Shown in pieces: positions 1 through 8,235 of a DNA stretch of 64,000 bases. The position numbers and the translations under genes were made by a program. The notes beneath the pieces are model-generated. The model had not been told where the DNA came from. It saw only the letters and a list, made by a program, of their open reading frames with translations, and did not search any database. Location: assembly GCF_007829335.1 (NCBI RefSeq), contig NZ_VIWO01000001.1:930001-994000 (forward strand), read 5' to 3'. Numbering within the stretch: the stretch's first letter is position 1; every line of letters starts with the position of its first letter. The stretch comes from Chitinophaga polysaccharea (lineage in GTDB: Bacteria; Bacteroidota; Bacteroidia; Chitinophagales; Chitinophagaceae).

Positions 1-330
1 GTGACTGGCCAGCAGATCTTTTTCGCCCCTGTTCATGGTCCACATCCAGTGGTGTGCCCTGATCCCATTGGCCTTTGCGGTTTTGAAATGCAATTCGCTA
101 TCCGCTTCAAACATAATATCGGTAATGCCTGCTTTTCTGTAAGTGGCATACCTGGCCTGCAATACAGCGGCAGTATCTTTATGATCGGGATTAATCCATA
201 CCCGGTGTTCAACGGCTGTTTTTTCCAGGCTGGGCGAAGCTGCTGCCGCGGCTGCACGCGCCGGCAACGACGGCTTTACCAGCGCTAGTCCGCCAATACC
301 TAATGACTTAATAAAATGACGTTTATTCAT
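1..330 (-). CDS. Tat-signal TIM-barrel/glycosyl hydrolase-like protein (partial, C-terminus off the left edge)
   Basis: An open frame of 110 codons starts with ATG at 330 and runs off the left edge without a stop. The N-terminus (MNKRHFIKSLGIGGLALV) resembles a weak twin-arginine or Sec signal, followed by an Ala-rich stretch, so the product is probably exported. The mature part begins with HRVWINPDHKD and contains an alternating pattern (RKAGITDIMFEAD, then AKANGIRAHHWMWTM) that looks like the first beta/alpha units of a TIM barrel, as in family-10-like glycosyl hydrolases. It starts only 5 bp after the stop of the CBM9-like gene, so the two are very likely co-transcribed, and a carbohydrate substrate is a reasonable inference. 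The catalytic part is not in the window, so no activity can be assigned. Confidence 0.7.
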   Translation of the reverse strand, partial: MNKRHFIKSLGIGGLALVKPSLPARAAAAAASPSLEKTAVEHRVWINPDHKDTAAVLQARYATYRKAGITDIMFEADSELHFKTAKANGIRAHHWMWTMNRGEKDLLASH

Positions 331-335
331 ATCCG

Positions 336-1457
336 TTATTTGCTGTTGTGATAAACTTTACCTTCCTGGTCAATGTAGACAGCGCCGGAAAAATCGGTAC
401 CGGTAATGTTGGCATTGAACTGGGAAGAGGTAGCCTCCAGGCGGAGTGTATATTGTTGTCCTTTACTGCCGCGCTGCTTTTCAGGTATTTGAAGCATAGC
501 CAGGTTATTGGCATAACGTCCATGGGCTTGCCGGTATTGTTGTTGCGCCCAGTATACTTTCCAGAGGTATGGTTTAGCTTCCTCGGCTGCTGGCAGCTGA
601 AAATCGGTATGTGCCTGCGTGGTGAATAGCAGGTAGCCCCATCTTTCCGGTGCATGCATATTGATCATATTTTGTGGCGACCATACCCAGTTGTTTTCTG
701 GCTTCCTTTGTTTTACATAGGCGCCATTTTTTATATCAGTATCCCACTCCACCCTTGAAAAATTAATTCGCCATAGCGTATTGTCTGAAGGCCGTTGATT
801 CCTGTCGAAGAAGCTGAGCGCACTATAAGGAATCGCCATCTCCACCGTCCATTCCTTATCTGTATCCGAAGGATTGTTGATGGTACCATTTACATGTACG
901 GCGGTACGTATACCCTTGGTATCCCAGTTGAGCATGGCCAATCCTCCATTGCGGTAAGGCTTAACCATAAACAAGTCCATTACCGTATTGAGGGCGTTGA
1001 TCTCTATTTCATAATACTGATGCGTATTGCCATCCGGATCAATAAATACTTCAAAATCATTATCCTGAAAAATGATAGTATCGTGGTTTAAAAGCGTGCC
1101 CCATACATGCGGTTCTTCTAAAGACGCGGCAATATATAAGTACTGGTTATCCCACAGCATTTTTACCCGGGTACGCAGTCGTGGCGCAGGTTTAGCATCA
1201 CCTTCAATATCTTTAAAATCTTCTGACCATGGTGCTTTCTCCCAGGCACCTTCTGTAATATTGCCATCAATCTGTATGTTGCCGGAAGTTTGATAACATA
1301 CGTAATGACGGGGTACGCCGGTAAATGGGCGAAAACCATTGGAAAAAGTTTGTGCGGAGCTGGCTGTTCCGGCCAGCAATAATCCTATCATACCTGCTGC
1401 CACCTTGCTGGTCAACGATCTACCTGTCTGCTTCCTGCAGCGAGTTTCATTTTTCAT
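336..1457 (-). CDS. carbohydrate-binding family 9-like secreted protein
   Basis: 373 residues. A long basic N-region and a hydrophobic stretch (AAGMIGLLLAGTASSAQ) form a signal peptide. The next ~200 residues show the CBM9-like pattern: a small opening strand with 'IDGNITEGAWEKAPW', then 'LWDNQYLYIAASLEEPHVWG', 'DNDFEVFIDPDGNTHQYYEIE' and 'EWTVEMAIPYSAL'. These are the hallmark strands of the domain seen in xylanases and in many Bacteroidota periplasmic proteins. The last ~90 residues are an uncharacterised tail. I chose ATG 1457 because it places the basic n-region directly before the hydrophobic core; an upstream in-frame ATG at 1511 would add 18 residues. It lies directly upstream of the Tat-signal protein and probably works with it on a polysaccharide or sugar-containing ligand. 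The ligand is unknown. Confidence 0.85.
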   Translation of the reverse strand: MKNETRCRKQTGRSLTSKVAAGMIGLLLAGTASSAQTFSNGFRPFTGVPRHYVCYQTSGNIQIDGNITEGAWEKAPWSEDFKDIEGDAKPAPRLRTRVKMLWDNQYLYIAASLEEPHVWGTLLNHDTIIFQDNDFEVFIDPDGNTHQYYEIEINALNTVMDLFMVKPYRNGGLAMLNWDTKGIRTAVHVNGTINNPSDTDKEWTVEMAIPYSALSFFDRNQRPSDNTLWRINFSRVEWDTDIKNGAYVKQRKPENNWVWSPQNMINMHAPERWGYLLFTTQAHTDFQLPAAEEAKPYLWKVYWAQQQYRQAHGRYANNLAMLQIPEKQRGSKGQQYTLRLEATSSQFNANITGTDFSGAVYIDQEGKVYHNSK

Positions 1458-1532
1458 CTTAAACACACCGTTATAAACTACTAATGTACGATGTGGTGCT
1501 GGTTTTTTCATGGCTAGGGCAAAAAGCTAAAA

Positions 1533-1623
1533 GCATAAAGCAAAAAGCTATTGGAGCGGATAATATTAGCGAATGTTTAAATACTCATATATTATCCGCT
1601 TCAATAGCTTTTTGCTTTATGCC
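1533..1623. terminator. large stem-loop downstream of the M13 peptidase gene
   Basis: The arms 1533-1566 and 1589-1623 are complementary over about 33 nt with one mismatch (core AAAGCAAAAAGCTATTG). The loop is about 22 nt. It lies between two minus-strand genes, about 20 bp past the TAG of the peptidase gene, and the minus-strand sequence beyond it is T-rich, so it can end peptidase transcription. Its length and the AGCTAAAAGC repeat beside it also fit a small repeat element. Confidence 0.55.
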
Positions 1624-1643
1624 TTCGGCTTTGCGCGTTATAT

Positions 1644-3695
1644 CTACCAGATTCTTACCCTGGCGCTATCTGCTCTGTACATCCCGTTGCCAGGCTGTAA
1701 TCCATATACTTCGTAAAACGCGTCTACATCGCTGAATGGTCCATTCACCCTGAATTTAGCTGGCGAATGTACATCTGTCAGGACCTGCCTGGCCAACGAT
1801 TCTTTTTTGGTATGGCTCAACCATCCCAGGGCATATCCCATGAAATAGCGCTCTGCTGGCGTGTAGCCGGCAATCTTTTCATTTTTCTGGTATTGTTCGG
1901 TCTTTTTAAATGCTTCCCATCCCAGTAAGATACCACCCAGATCTGCAATATTTTCGCCCAGGGTAGCTTTCCCGTTGATATGTAAGCTATCCACCACTAC
2001 GTAGCTGTTGAACTGTCTAACCATCACATCGGCGCGGTCATTGAATTTTTTGATATCTTCTTTGGTCCACCAGTTTTTCAGGTTACCGGCTGCATCAAAT
2101 TGGCGACCTTCATCGTCAAAGCCATGGGTAATTTCATGCCCAATGGTAGAAGCCCCAGCATAGCCATATACAACGGCATCGTCCAGCTCTTCATCACGCT
2201 TACCAGGAACGGTGAAGATGCCCGCCGGTAATACGATTTCATTGTTACTGGGGTTGTAATAGGCATTATAGGTTTGTGGCGTCATATCCCACTCGCTGCG
2301 GTCTACCGGTTTCCCCAGCTTATTAATCTCATAATTTTGCCACCAGTGTTTGGCTGCCACTACGTTCTGGTAATAGGATTGATCCTTGATATCCATAGCG
2401 GAAAAGTCTTTCCATTTATCAGGATAGCCTACTTTTTTGCTGATTTTGGATAGCTTGTATAATGCTTTTTGTTTGGTACTATCGCTCATCCACTCCAGGT
2501 GTTCAATCCTGTTTTTCAGTGCGGCGCGGATCTCTTCTACCAGGTTCTCATATCTTTTTTTAGCAGTAGCATTAAAGAATTCTTTTACGAACAATTGTCC
2601 CAGCGCTTCGCCCATGGCGCCTTCTTCCGCATCTAATACACGTTTCCAGCGGGGCTTTTGTTGATCCTGTCCCCTGAGGAGTTTACCATAAAAAGCAAAT
2701 TGGGTATTAGCAATGGTATCGCTTAATTGCGATGCCGCGTTGGCAATCACTATCCATTTCAGGTAATTCTTCCAGGTGTCGAGCGGTTGCGATTTGATGG
2801 CGCCACTTAGCGCCGTATAAAATTCGGGCTGACCAACAATCACTGTATCTGCAAATTTGCTGATACCCTGTTGTTTTATAAATCCCGCCCAGTCTATATT
2901 TCCGGCAATTTTATTCAGCTGGGCTACTGGCATTTTATGATAGTTGGCTTCCGGATCACGCAGGGCTTCCAACTTGCGACTGGACTTAGCCAGGAGTGTC
3001 TCCAGTTGTACGATACTAGCCGCGGCCTTCTGCGCAGTAGCGGTATCCATGCCGGTAAATGCCAGCATTTTTGCCACATGGCCGGGGTAAGCTTGTCTTA
3101 TTTTAGTGGTGCGGTCGTCTGTATTGAAATAGTAATCGCGGTTCGGCAATCCAAGGCCGCCTTGTCCCAGCTGTACCATAATGGCATCGCTGTTTTTCGC
3201 ATCCTGTCCTATGGAAATATCACAAGTACCACCGGCGGTTACATTCAGTTGGGAGGCCAGTTGCGCCAGTTGTTGTACGTTGCTCACGGCATCAATCTCT
3301 TTTAAAGTCCCGGTTATAGGTTCAATGCCTGCTGCATTGAGGCGCACGGAATCCATGCCGCTTTTCCAGAAGGCAGCAATTTTTTTGGAGATGGGATCGG
3401 ACGGATTTTCTGCCGCTTTTTCATTGATGATACGCAGGCGTTTATATAGTTCTTCCTGTACCAGGTTGCCGATGCCCCAGGAGCTGTATTCTGAAGGAAT
3501 CGGGTTACGTTTAATCCAGCCTCCGTTGGCATAATCAAAAAAGTCGTCTTTGGGATTTGCAGTGGTATCTACGTTGGCGGCTACCGCATCAGGAGTGGTA
3601 TTTGCCTGTTTGTTGGTGTTGGACTGTCCCTGGTTGCAGGCTATAAAACAAGCCACGCTGGCCACGCCGATGCCGGCGAAAAGGAGTTTGTTCAT
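1644..3695 (-). CDS. M13 family metallopeptidase (neprilysin/PepO-like) lipoprotein
   Basis: 683 residues, close to the usual M13 length. The N-terminus (MNKLLFAGIGVASVACFIAC) is a lipoprotein signal with a lipobox ending at Cys20, so the enzyme is probably anchored to a membrane facing the periplasm or cell surface. The peptidase_M13_N helical domain covers roughly residues 48-420. The catalytic domain has zinc motif HEITH at 520-524, the third zinc ligand Glu581 and Asp585 in GENIAD, and the conserved NAYYNPSNNEIVLPAG substrate-binding segment. The protein ends in VRIW, resembling the aromatic C-terminus typical of neprilysins. Known members cut peptides of up to about 40 residues. The start ATG at 3695 gives the complete signal. 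It is a monocistronic-looking gene followed by a large hairpin. Confidence 0.95.
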   Translation of the reverse strand: MNKLLFAGIGVASVACFIACNQGQSNTNKQANTTPDAVAANVDTTANPKDDFFDYANGGWIKRNPIPSEYSSWGIGNLVQEELYKRLRIINEKAAENPSDPISKKIAAFWKSGMDSVRLNAAGIEPITGTLKEIDAVSNVQQLAQLASQLNVTAGGTCDISIGQDAKNSDAIMVQLGQGGLGLPNRDYYFNTDDRTTKIRQAYPGHVAKMLAFTGMDTATAQKAAASIVQLETLLAKSSRKLEALRDPEANYHKMPVAQLNKIAGNIDWAGFIKQQGISKFADTVIVGQPEFYTALSGAIKSQPLDTWKNYLKWIVIANAASQLSDTIANTQFAFYGKLLRGQDQQKPRWKRVLDAEEGAMGEALGQLFVKEFFNATAKKRYENLVEEIRAALKNRIEHLEWMSDSTKQKALYKLSKISKKVGYPDKWKDFSAMDIKDQSYYQNVVAAKHWWQNYEINKLGKPVDRSEWDMTPQTYNAYYNPSNNEIVLPAGIFTVPGKRDEELDDAVVYGYAGASTIGHEITHGFDDEGRQFDAAGNLKNWWTKEDIKKFNDRADVMVRQFNSYVVVDSLHINGKATLGENIADLGGILLGWEAFKKTEQYQKNEKIAGYTPAERYFMGYALGWLSHTKKESLARQVLTDVHSPAKFRVNGPFSDVDAFYEVYGLQPGNGMYRADSARVRIW

Positions 3696-3846
3696 AAGTT
3701 GTTTGAGATTTTGTTAGCGGGAGAAAGGTAATTATTTTTTGCCACCTCCAATATTAGAAAGGACGAGAGGCGATCTTGATAAATAAGAATAAATCACAAT
3801 TTATTATTGTATTTTGTTATTACTTCAATCTTTACGCATTACCCGT

Positions 3847-5031
3847 ATGATCAACAACCTGAAACCCGGTCGTATTTTATCTATCGATGCATTCCGCGGA
3901 ATTACTATCCTGGTCATGATTTTCGTGAATAGCGTAGCAGGCGTACAGGGCATCCCTGCCTGGATGCAGCATGCACATGCTGCGGAAGACCGGATGACAT
4001 TTGTAGACGTGGTATTCCCCGCATTTCTCTTTATTGTGGGCATGTCTATCCCATTTGCTATTAATAGCAGGTTGGCTAAGGGAGATAGTTTCTGGAAGTT
4101 ACAGCAACACATCGGTTGGCGTACCGTAGGCCTCTGGGTGCTGGGTATTTTTATGGTAAATACAGAAGAGATGAATGCCGCCGCTACCGGGATGAGCGTA
4201 GCGCTATGGTCGTTGCTGTTTTACGTTTGCGCTATCCTGGTATGGAATGTTTATACATTTAAACAGTCCTGGATAAGCTGGTGCTTTAAAGGAGCTGGTA
4301 TAGCTGGTTTGATCATATTGGGCATTATTTATCGGGGCGGCAACGGCAGCGAGCGACTGGCGCCGCAATGGTGGGGCATCCTGGGATTGATTGGCTGGGC
4401 CTACCTATATGCCTGTATTTTCTACCAGTGGTTTAAAGGCAATGCCAATGCTATTATGCTCATGATAGCTGTTTGTATTGGCTATTATATTTTATGCAAG
4501 CAGCCCTTTATACATAAAGGGGAATGGAGCTGGATAGCCTCCCAGAGCAGGAATGCGGCTCATACTTCTATTGTTTTATCCGGGATGTTGCTCACCTTAT
4601 TTTATTTTGACGAGGATCTTGATTTGAAGGGGCGCCGGCTTTTTTCAAAAATATGCGGCTTTTTTGTGCTATTGATGATGAGTGCCCTGCTGTTAAGACC
4701 TGCATATGAAATTTCTAAAATACGCGCTACGCCTTCCTGGTGCTTATATAGCGCGGCTATTTGTGTGGTGATCTTTTCCCTGTTGTATATACTGATAGAT
4801 GTAAAACAGGTCGGTAAATGGACTGCCTTCTTCCGCCCGGCAGGGTCCAACCCGCTGCTCACCTATATATTGCCTGATATCGTTTATTTCGGTATGATGT
4901 TGGCCGGTATCAGCCTGCCCGCAGTATTGAACCAGGGAGTACCCGGCATTCTCTGGTGCGGTTGCTTCGCAGTATTGATGCTATTGCTGGTAAAAGGGTT
5001 AAATAAATTAGGTATTCGTTTGCAACTGTAA
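3847..5031 (+). CDS. DUF5009/HGSNAT-like membrane acyltransferase
   Basis: 394 residues with about ten predicted membrane segments. The start 'RILSIDAFRGITILVMIFVN' followed by 'GIPAWMQHAHA' and 'VVFPAFLFIVGMSIPFAI' is characteristic of the bacterial relatives of heparan-alpha-glucosaminide N-acetyltransferase (DUF1624/DUF5009, NagX/YeiB-like). The His in the QHAHA segment is at the place of the conserved acetyl-accepting region. Known relatives move acetyl groups across the membrane onto amino sugars. Here the substrate cannot be told. ATG 3847 was taken as start because it immediately precedes the conserved 'NLKPGRILSIDAFRG' opening; the frame extends 33 bp upstream only through a TTG. It is divergent from the M13 peptidase. 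Confidence 0.88.
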   Translation: MINNLKPGRILSIDAFRGITILVMIFVNSVAGVQGIPAWMQHAHAAEDRMTFVDVVFPAFLFIVGMSIPFAINSRLAKGDSFWKLQQHIGWRTVGLWVLGIFMVNTEEMNAAATGMSVALWSLLFYVCAILVWNVYTFKQSWISWCFKGAGIAGLIILGIIYRGGNGSERLAPQWWGILGLIGWAYLYACIFYQWFKGNANAIMLMIAVCIGYYILCKQPFIHKGEWSWIASQSRNAAHTSIVLSGMLLTLFYFDEDLDLKGRRLFSKICGFFVLLMMSALLLRPAYEISKIRATPSWCLYSAAICVVIFSLLYILIDVKQVGKWTAFFRPAGSNPLLTYILPDIVYFGMMLAGISLPAVLNQGVPGILWCGCFAVLMLLLVKGLNKLGIRLQL

Positions 5032-5188
5032 CAATCTGATCCCTTGGTTCGTTTTACCCCTCGTTACATGATAAACAGGTGAGCTGCACATCCGTTATTG
5101 CCGTTGTTGCGTATATAGGATGTTGATTTTTGTTTACCTGGATAGAAGTGTAGCCCCCCCATTTTTTATCCCCCAAAAATAATTCCCC

Positions 5189-5416
5189 ATGAAAAAAATT
5201 GCCGTGGTATTGGCGTTGACAGGAGCGATTTTAGCTATCTTAGCGCAGTACGCCATTACAAACGACTGGATATGGTTTAAGGTCTTCCATACACTCGGTT
5301 TTATTGGCTACATATTGATCATCAGCGGCCTTGCTTCCTTCTCCCTGTGGGGTATTCACCAGCTTTCCCGTGAAGAAAAAAACCGGATCAGGCGATATTA
5401 TCACCAGGATGAATAA
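5189..5416 (+). CDS. small two-helix membrane protein of unknown function
   Basis: 75 residues, not recognised as a named family. It begins MKKIAVVLALTGAILAILAQYAI (first hydrophobic helix, about 4-24), has a short aromatic loop, and a second helix (about 34-56). A charged C-terminus is rich in Arg/Lys/Glu and His, presumably cytoplasmic. Start ATG 5189 is preceded by an A-rich stretch as is usual in Bacteroidota. It lies 157 bp after the DUF5009 gene and 27 bp before the next small gene, with which it may be co-transcribed. Nothing in the sequence reveals a function. Confidence 0.75.
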   Translation: MKKIAVVLALTGAILAILAQYAITNDWIWFKVFHTLGFIGYILIISGLASFSLWGIHQLSREEKNRIRRYYHQDE

Positions 5417-5443
5417 GCATGAGCACTACATAACGATAGCCAT

Positions 5444-5692
5444 ATGTCAGACATTTTCACGCTTAAATTTGAATACAAAGGTCACCCACATATCGTAGAG
5501 GTTACAACAGCGCATCAACAATTCAAAACGGTATACAAGGTGGTGATCCAGGAACATGAAATCACCTTTGAGCCCGATGAAGAAGGTTATGTAAGAGCCG
5601 TGTCGAGTAAACCCATGCATGATCACTTACATTCGCTGGATGTAGGACTGTTGCACCATGTAGCGGAATTAATCATTCAGCATATCCGCTAG
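5444..5692 (+). CDS. small soluble hypothetical protein
   Basis: 82 residues with no signal peptide or membrane segment. The pattern of alternating strands (FTLKFEYKGHPHIVEV, YKVVIQEHEITFEPDEEG) ending in an amphipathic helix (DVGLLHHVAELIIQHI) suggests a compact alpha/beta domain. It is rich in His. I do not recognise the family. It starts 27 bp after the preceding small membrane-protein gene and its stop is 3 bp from the stop of the convergent kefC-like gene, with no room for a separate terminator. Confidence 0.75.
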   Translation: MSDIFTLKFEYKGHPHIVEVTTAHQQFKTVYKVVIQEHEITFEPDEEGYVRAVSSKPMHDHLHSLDVGLLHHVAELIIQHIR

Positions 5693-5695
5693 GCA

Positions 5696-7588
5696 CTATT
5701 CTATTTCTCTTTTCTCGCCCCTGATTTCGTCCCGCAGTGATTCGGGATCCCAGCCCTGGCCCTCATCCAGCCAGGTCTTCACGCGGTCAGACGAAATGAG
5801 TTTTTCCATTTCTTCAATACGCTCCTTCATGGAGATGATGTATTGTTTTTTATCGTCGCGGAGGGCTGACAAACCCTTCAGCGTACGTTCATCCTGCCGG
5901 AAAAAGGTACGGGCGGCCCGCTCGCTTTTGTAGGCGCGGTTGCCCAGCATGCGCAGGGCATCTACTCCTACCCGTAACGAAGTGTCGATGGTTTCCCGGT
6001 AAATGTGTAATACGCCCAGGTCCATCAACTCAAAGGTATCTTCATTATTTTCTGCCCGTACCAATAGCTGCAGGTGCGGAAAATAGCGCTGCGCCATCTT
6101 CACAATTTCCAGCGTTTGCTCCGGGTGGTCGGTGGCAATGATCAGTATTTTGGCATCGGCTGCGCCGGCGGCGGCCAACAAATCATACCGCGAAGCATCT
6201 CCATAATATACTTTAATACCCAGGTTGTGCAGGGCATCTACCCGGTCGGAATCCAGGTCCAGGATAGTGGCGTTGATACCATTAGCTCGAAGGAAACGCC
6301 CCGTCATACTGCCAAAGCGGCCAAATCCTGCAATAATCACAGGATGCTTTTCGGTAATTTCATCGGCTTCGCGCTCAGCTTTTACTTCTGAACGGGTAAA
6401 ATGTGGTTGTATCACTTTTTCATACAACAGCATAATCAGCGGTGTCAACGCCATACTAATAGCCACCACGGCGGTCATCATCGCCGTCATTTCACTACTT
6501 AACAGGCGGGTCTGACTGGTAAAGGATAACAGTACAAAGGCAAATTCTCCAATATCAGCCAGGGCAAAGGCAAACAACAGGTTCTGGTCTATGTTCAGTT
6601 TAAATATCTTGCCCAATGCAAACAGCACAATACCTTTTACGGTCATAATACCTACTACCAATCCCATTATTAACCAGGGCTGTTCCAATATCAGCTTGAA
6701 GTCGATAGAAGCGCCCACCGCAATAAAGAATAAGCCCAGCAACAATCCTTTGAATGGTTCAATATCACTTTCCAGCTCGTGCCGGTATTCACTGTTAGCC
6801 AGTACTACTCCTCCTAAGAAGGCGCCCAGCGCGGAACTCAGGCCTACCAGGTTCATAAGTACTGCAATGGCTACCACCATCAGCAGGGCGGTGGCGGTAA
6901 ATAATTCCCTCACCCGCGTACGGGCTATCACCCGCATGATGGGCCGCACCAGGTACCTGCCGGCAATAATAATGATAGCAACAGCCCCTAAAACCACCAG
7001 GGTTTGTCCCCAGCCGGGTAGGTTATCCCGGAGAGAAGAACTATGTGAAGTGCTTTCTGTAGCCACGCTTCCTGCCAACAGCGGAAAAATAGCCAACATA
7101 GGGATCACTGCAATATCCTGGAATAACAATACAGAAAACGCACTTTGTCCCGCAGCAGTGCCCATCCACCCTTTTTCATTCAGGGTCTGTAACACAATAG
7201 CGGTGGACGAAAGCGATAGTATCATGCCCAGGGCCAGCGAGTTATTTACCGGTTGGCCCAATAATAGCGCAATTCCGGCAATGGCCGCAGCGCTTATTAC
7301 TACCTGCAGCCCTCCCAGCCCAAGTATGGAAGCCCGCAACCGCCAGAGCAGTGCTGGCTCCAGTTCCATACCGATCAGGAACAACATCATCACCACACCA
7401 AATTCCGCAAAGTGCATGATGTCTTCTCCTTCCGTACCTATAAAACCTAATACCGATGGGCCTATAATAACACCAGCCAATAGATAACCCAGTACGGCGC
7501 CCAATCCCAATTTCTTAGCCAGGGGTACAAATACAATCGCTGCGGCCAGGTATACCATCGCCTGGAATAGTAATGAATGTTGATCCAT
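5696..7588 (-). CDS. KefC-like monovalent cation:proton antiporter (CPA2) with RCK/TrkA-N domain
   Basis: 630 residues. The first ~380 residues form an Na_H_exchanger transmembrane domain with about 12-13 helices, including the CPA2 signature 'GAVLGYLLAGVIIGPSVLG'. About residues 400-520 form a TrkA-N Rossmann domain with the dinucleotide motif 'VIIAGFGRFGSMTGRFL' and the acidic end of strand 2 (ILDLDSDR). A charged C-terminal helical tail follows. Kef systems release K+ and take up H+ when electrophile-glutathione adducts bind the RCK domain. Glutathione gating is not proven here, because Bacteroidota often lack glutathione. ATG 7588 is chosen since only a TTG lies upstream in frame. It starts 1 bp after the stop of the KefF-like gene, so the pair is translationally coupled. 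Confidence 0.93.
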   Translation of the reverse strand: MDQHSLLFQAMVYLAAAIVFVPLAKKLGLGAVLGYLLAGVIIGPSVLGFIGTEGEDIMHFAEFGVVMMLFLIGMELEPALLWRLRASILGLGGLQVVISAAAIAGIALLLGQPVNNSLALGMILSLSSTAIVLQTLNEKGWMGTAAGQSAFSVLLFQDIAVIPMLAIFPLLAGSVATESTSHSSSLRDNLPGWGQTLVVLGAVAIIIIAGRYLVRPIMRVIARTRVRELFTATALLMVVAIAVLMNLVGLSSALGAFLGGVVLANSEYRHELESDIEPFKGLLLGLFFIAVGASIDFKLILEQPWLIMGLVVGIMTVKGIVLFALGKIFKLNIDQNLLFAFALADIGEFAFVLLSFTSQTRLLSSEMTAMMTAVVAISMALTPLIMLLYEKVIQPHFTRSEVKAEREADEITEKHPVIIAGFGRFGSMTGRFLRANGINATILDLDSDRVDALHNLGIKVYYGDASRYDLLAAAGAADAKILIIATDHPEQTLEIVKMAQRYFPHLQLLVRAENNEDTFELMDLGVLHIYRETIDTSLRVGVDALRMLGNRAYKSERAARTFFRQDERTLKGLSALRDDKKQYIISMKERIEEMEKLISSDRVKTWLDEGQGWDPESLRDEIRGEKREIE

Positions 7589-7589
7589 A

Positions 7590-8195
7590 TTATTGGGTTT
7601 GAGCGGGAAGTTGAAGTAATTGCGACAAGTTGCTGAGCCCTGTAATAACGCCCGGGTCAAACTCCGGACGCCGCAAGCGTTCCAGCACCTGCACCAGTTT
7701 TTGCGTTTCCTCTTTTATATCGGAAATATCTTCTCTGTGTACGCCATAAATCACATAAGGGGCGGCGTAGTGCATATTACAGAGTTTGGCCGTTTGTATA
7801 AACGGCAACAGGAAATCATGTATCGTATGGCCATGATGCCCGTCGGGCTGATAGGCATTTTCAGCACCGCCGGCACTGATAATATTACTGAAATACTTTC
7901 CCTGCAAGGCTTTCCCGGTATGGCCATATGCCCAGCCATGTTCCAGCACCAGGTCTATCCACTGTTTTACAATGGCCGGCGCACTATACCAGTAAAAGGG
8001 ATGTTGCATGAATATAATATCGTGTTGCTCCAGTAAGGTCTGCTCCCGCGCTATATTAATATCAAGATCGGGGTATTGCTCATACAGGTCGTTGATAGTA
8101 ATACCCGGTATGGTTTTAATGGCACGCAGCAGCTGGGCATGTACCCTCGATTTCTCCAGGGCAGGATGTGCAAAATTGATCAGTACTCTGGCCAT
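7590..8195 (-). CDS. KefF-like NAD(P)H oxidoreductase (flavodoxin-like fold)
   Basis: 201 residues of the Flavodoxin_2 / NQO1 superfamily. The opening 'MARVLINFAHPALEKSRVH' binds the FMN/FAD phosphate. 'HDIIFMQHPFYWYSAPAIVKQWID' is the characteristic central strand-helix, followed by 'WAYGHTGKALQGK' and an 'SAGG' loop. In enteric bacteria KefF is both a quinone oxidoreductase and the ancillary activator of KefC. The identical gene order, with KefC starting 1 bp downstream, supports the same partnership here. Start ATG 8195 gives the standard N-terminal beta strand with no extension. It is the fourth gene of the minus-strand run that begins with the NACHT gene. Confidence 0.9.
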   Translation of the reverse strand: MARVLINFAHPALEKSRVHAQLLRAIKTIPGITINDLYEQYPDLDINIAREQTLLEQHDIIFMQHPFYWYSAPAIVKQWIDLVLEHGWAYGHTGKALQGKYFSNIISAGGAENAYQPDGHHGHTIHDFLLPFIQTAKLCNMHYAAPYVIYGVHREDISDIKEETQKLVQVLERLRRPEFDPGVITGLSNLSQLLQLPAQTQ

Positions 8196-8235
8196 TTTTT
8201 CTCATTATAATTATAAAAATAGCCAACAAATATGG

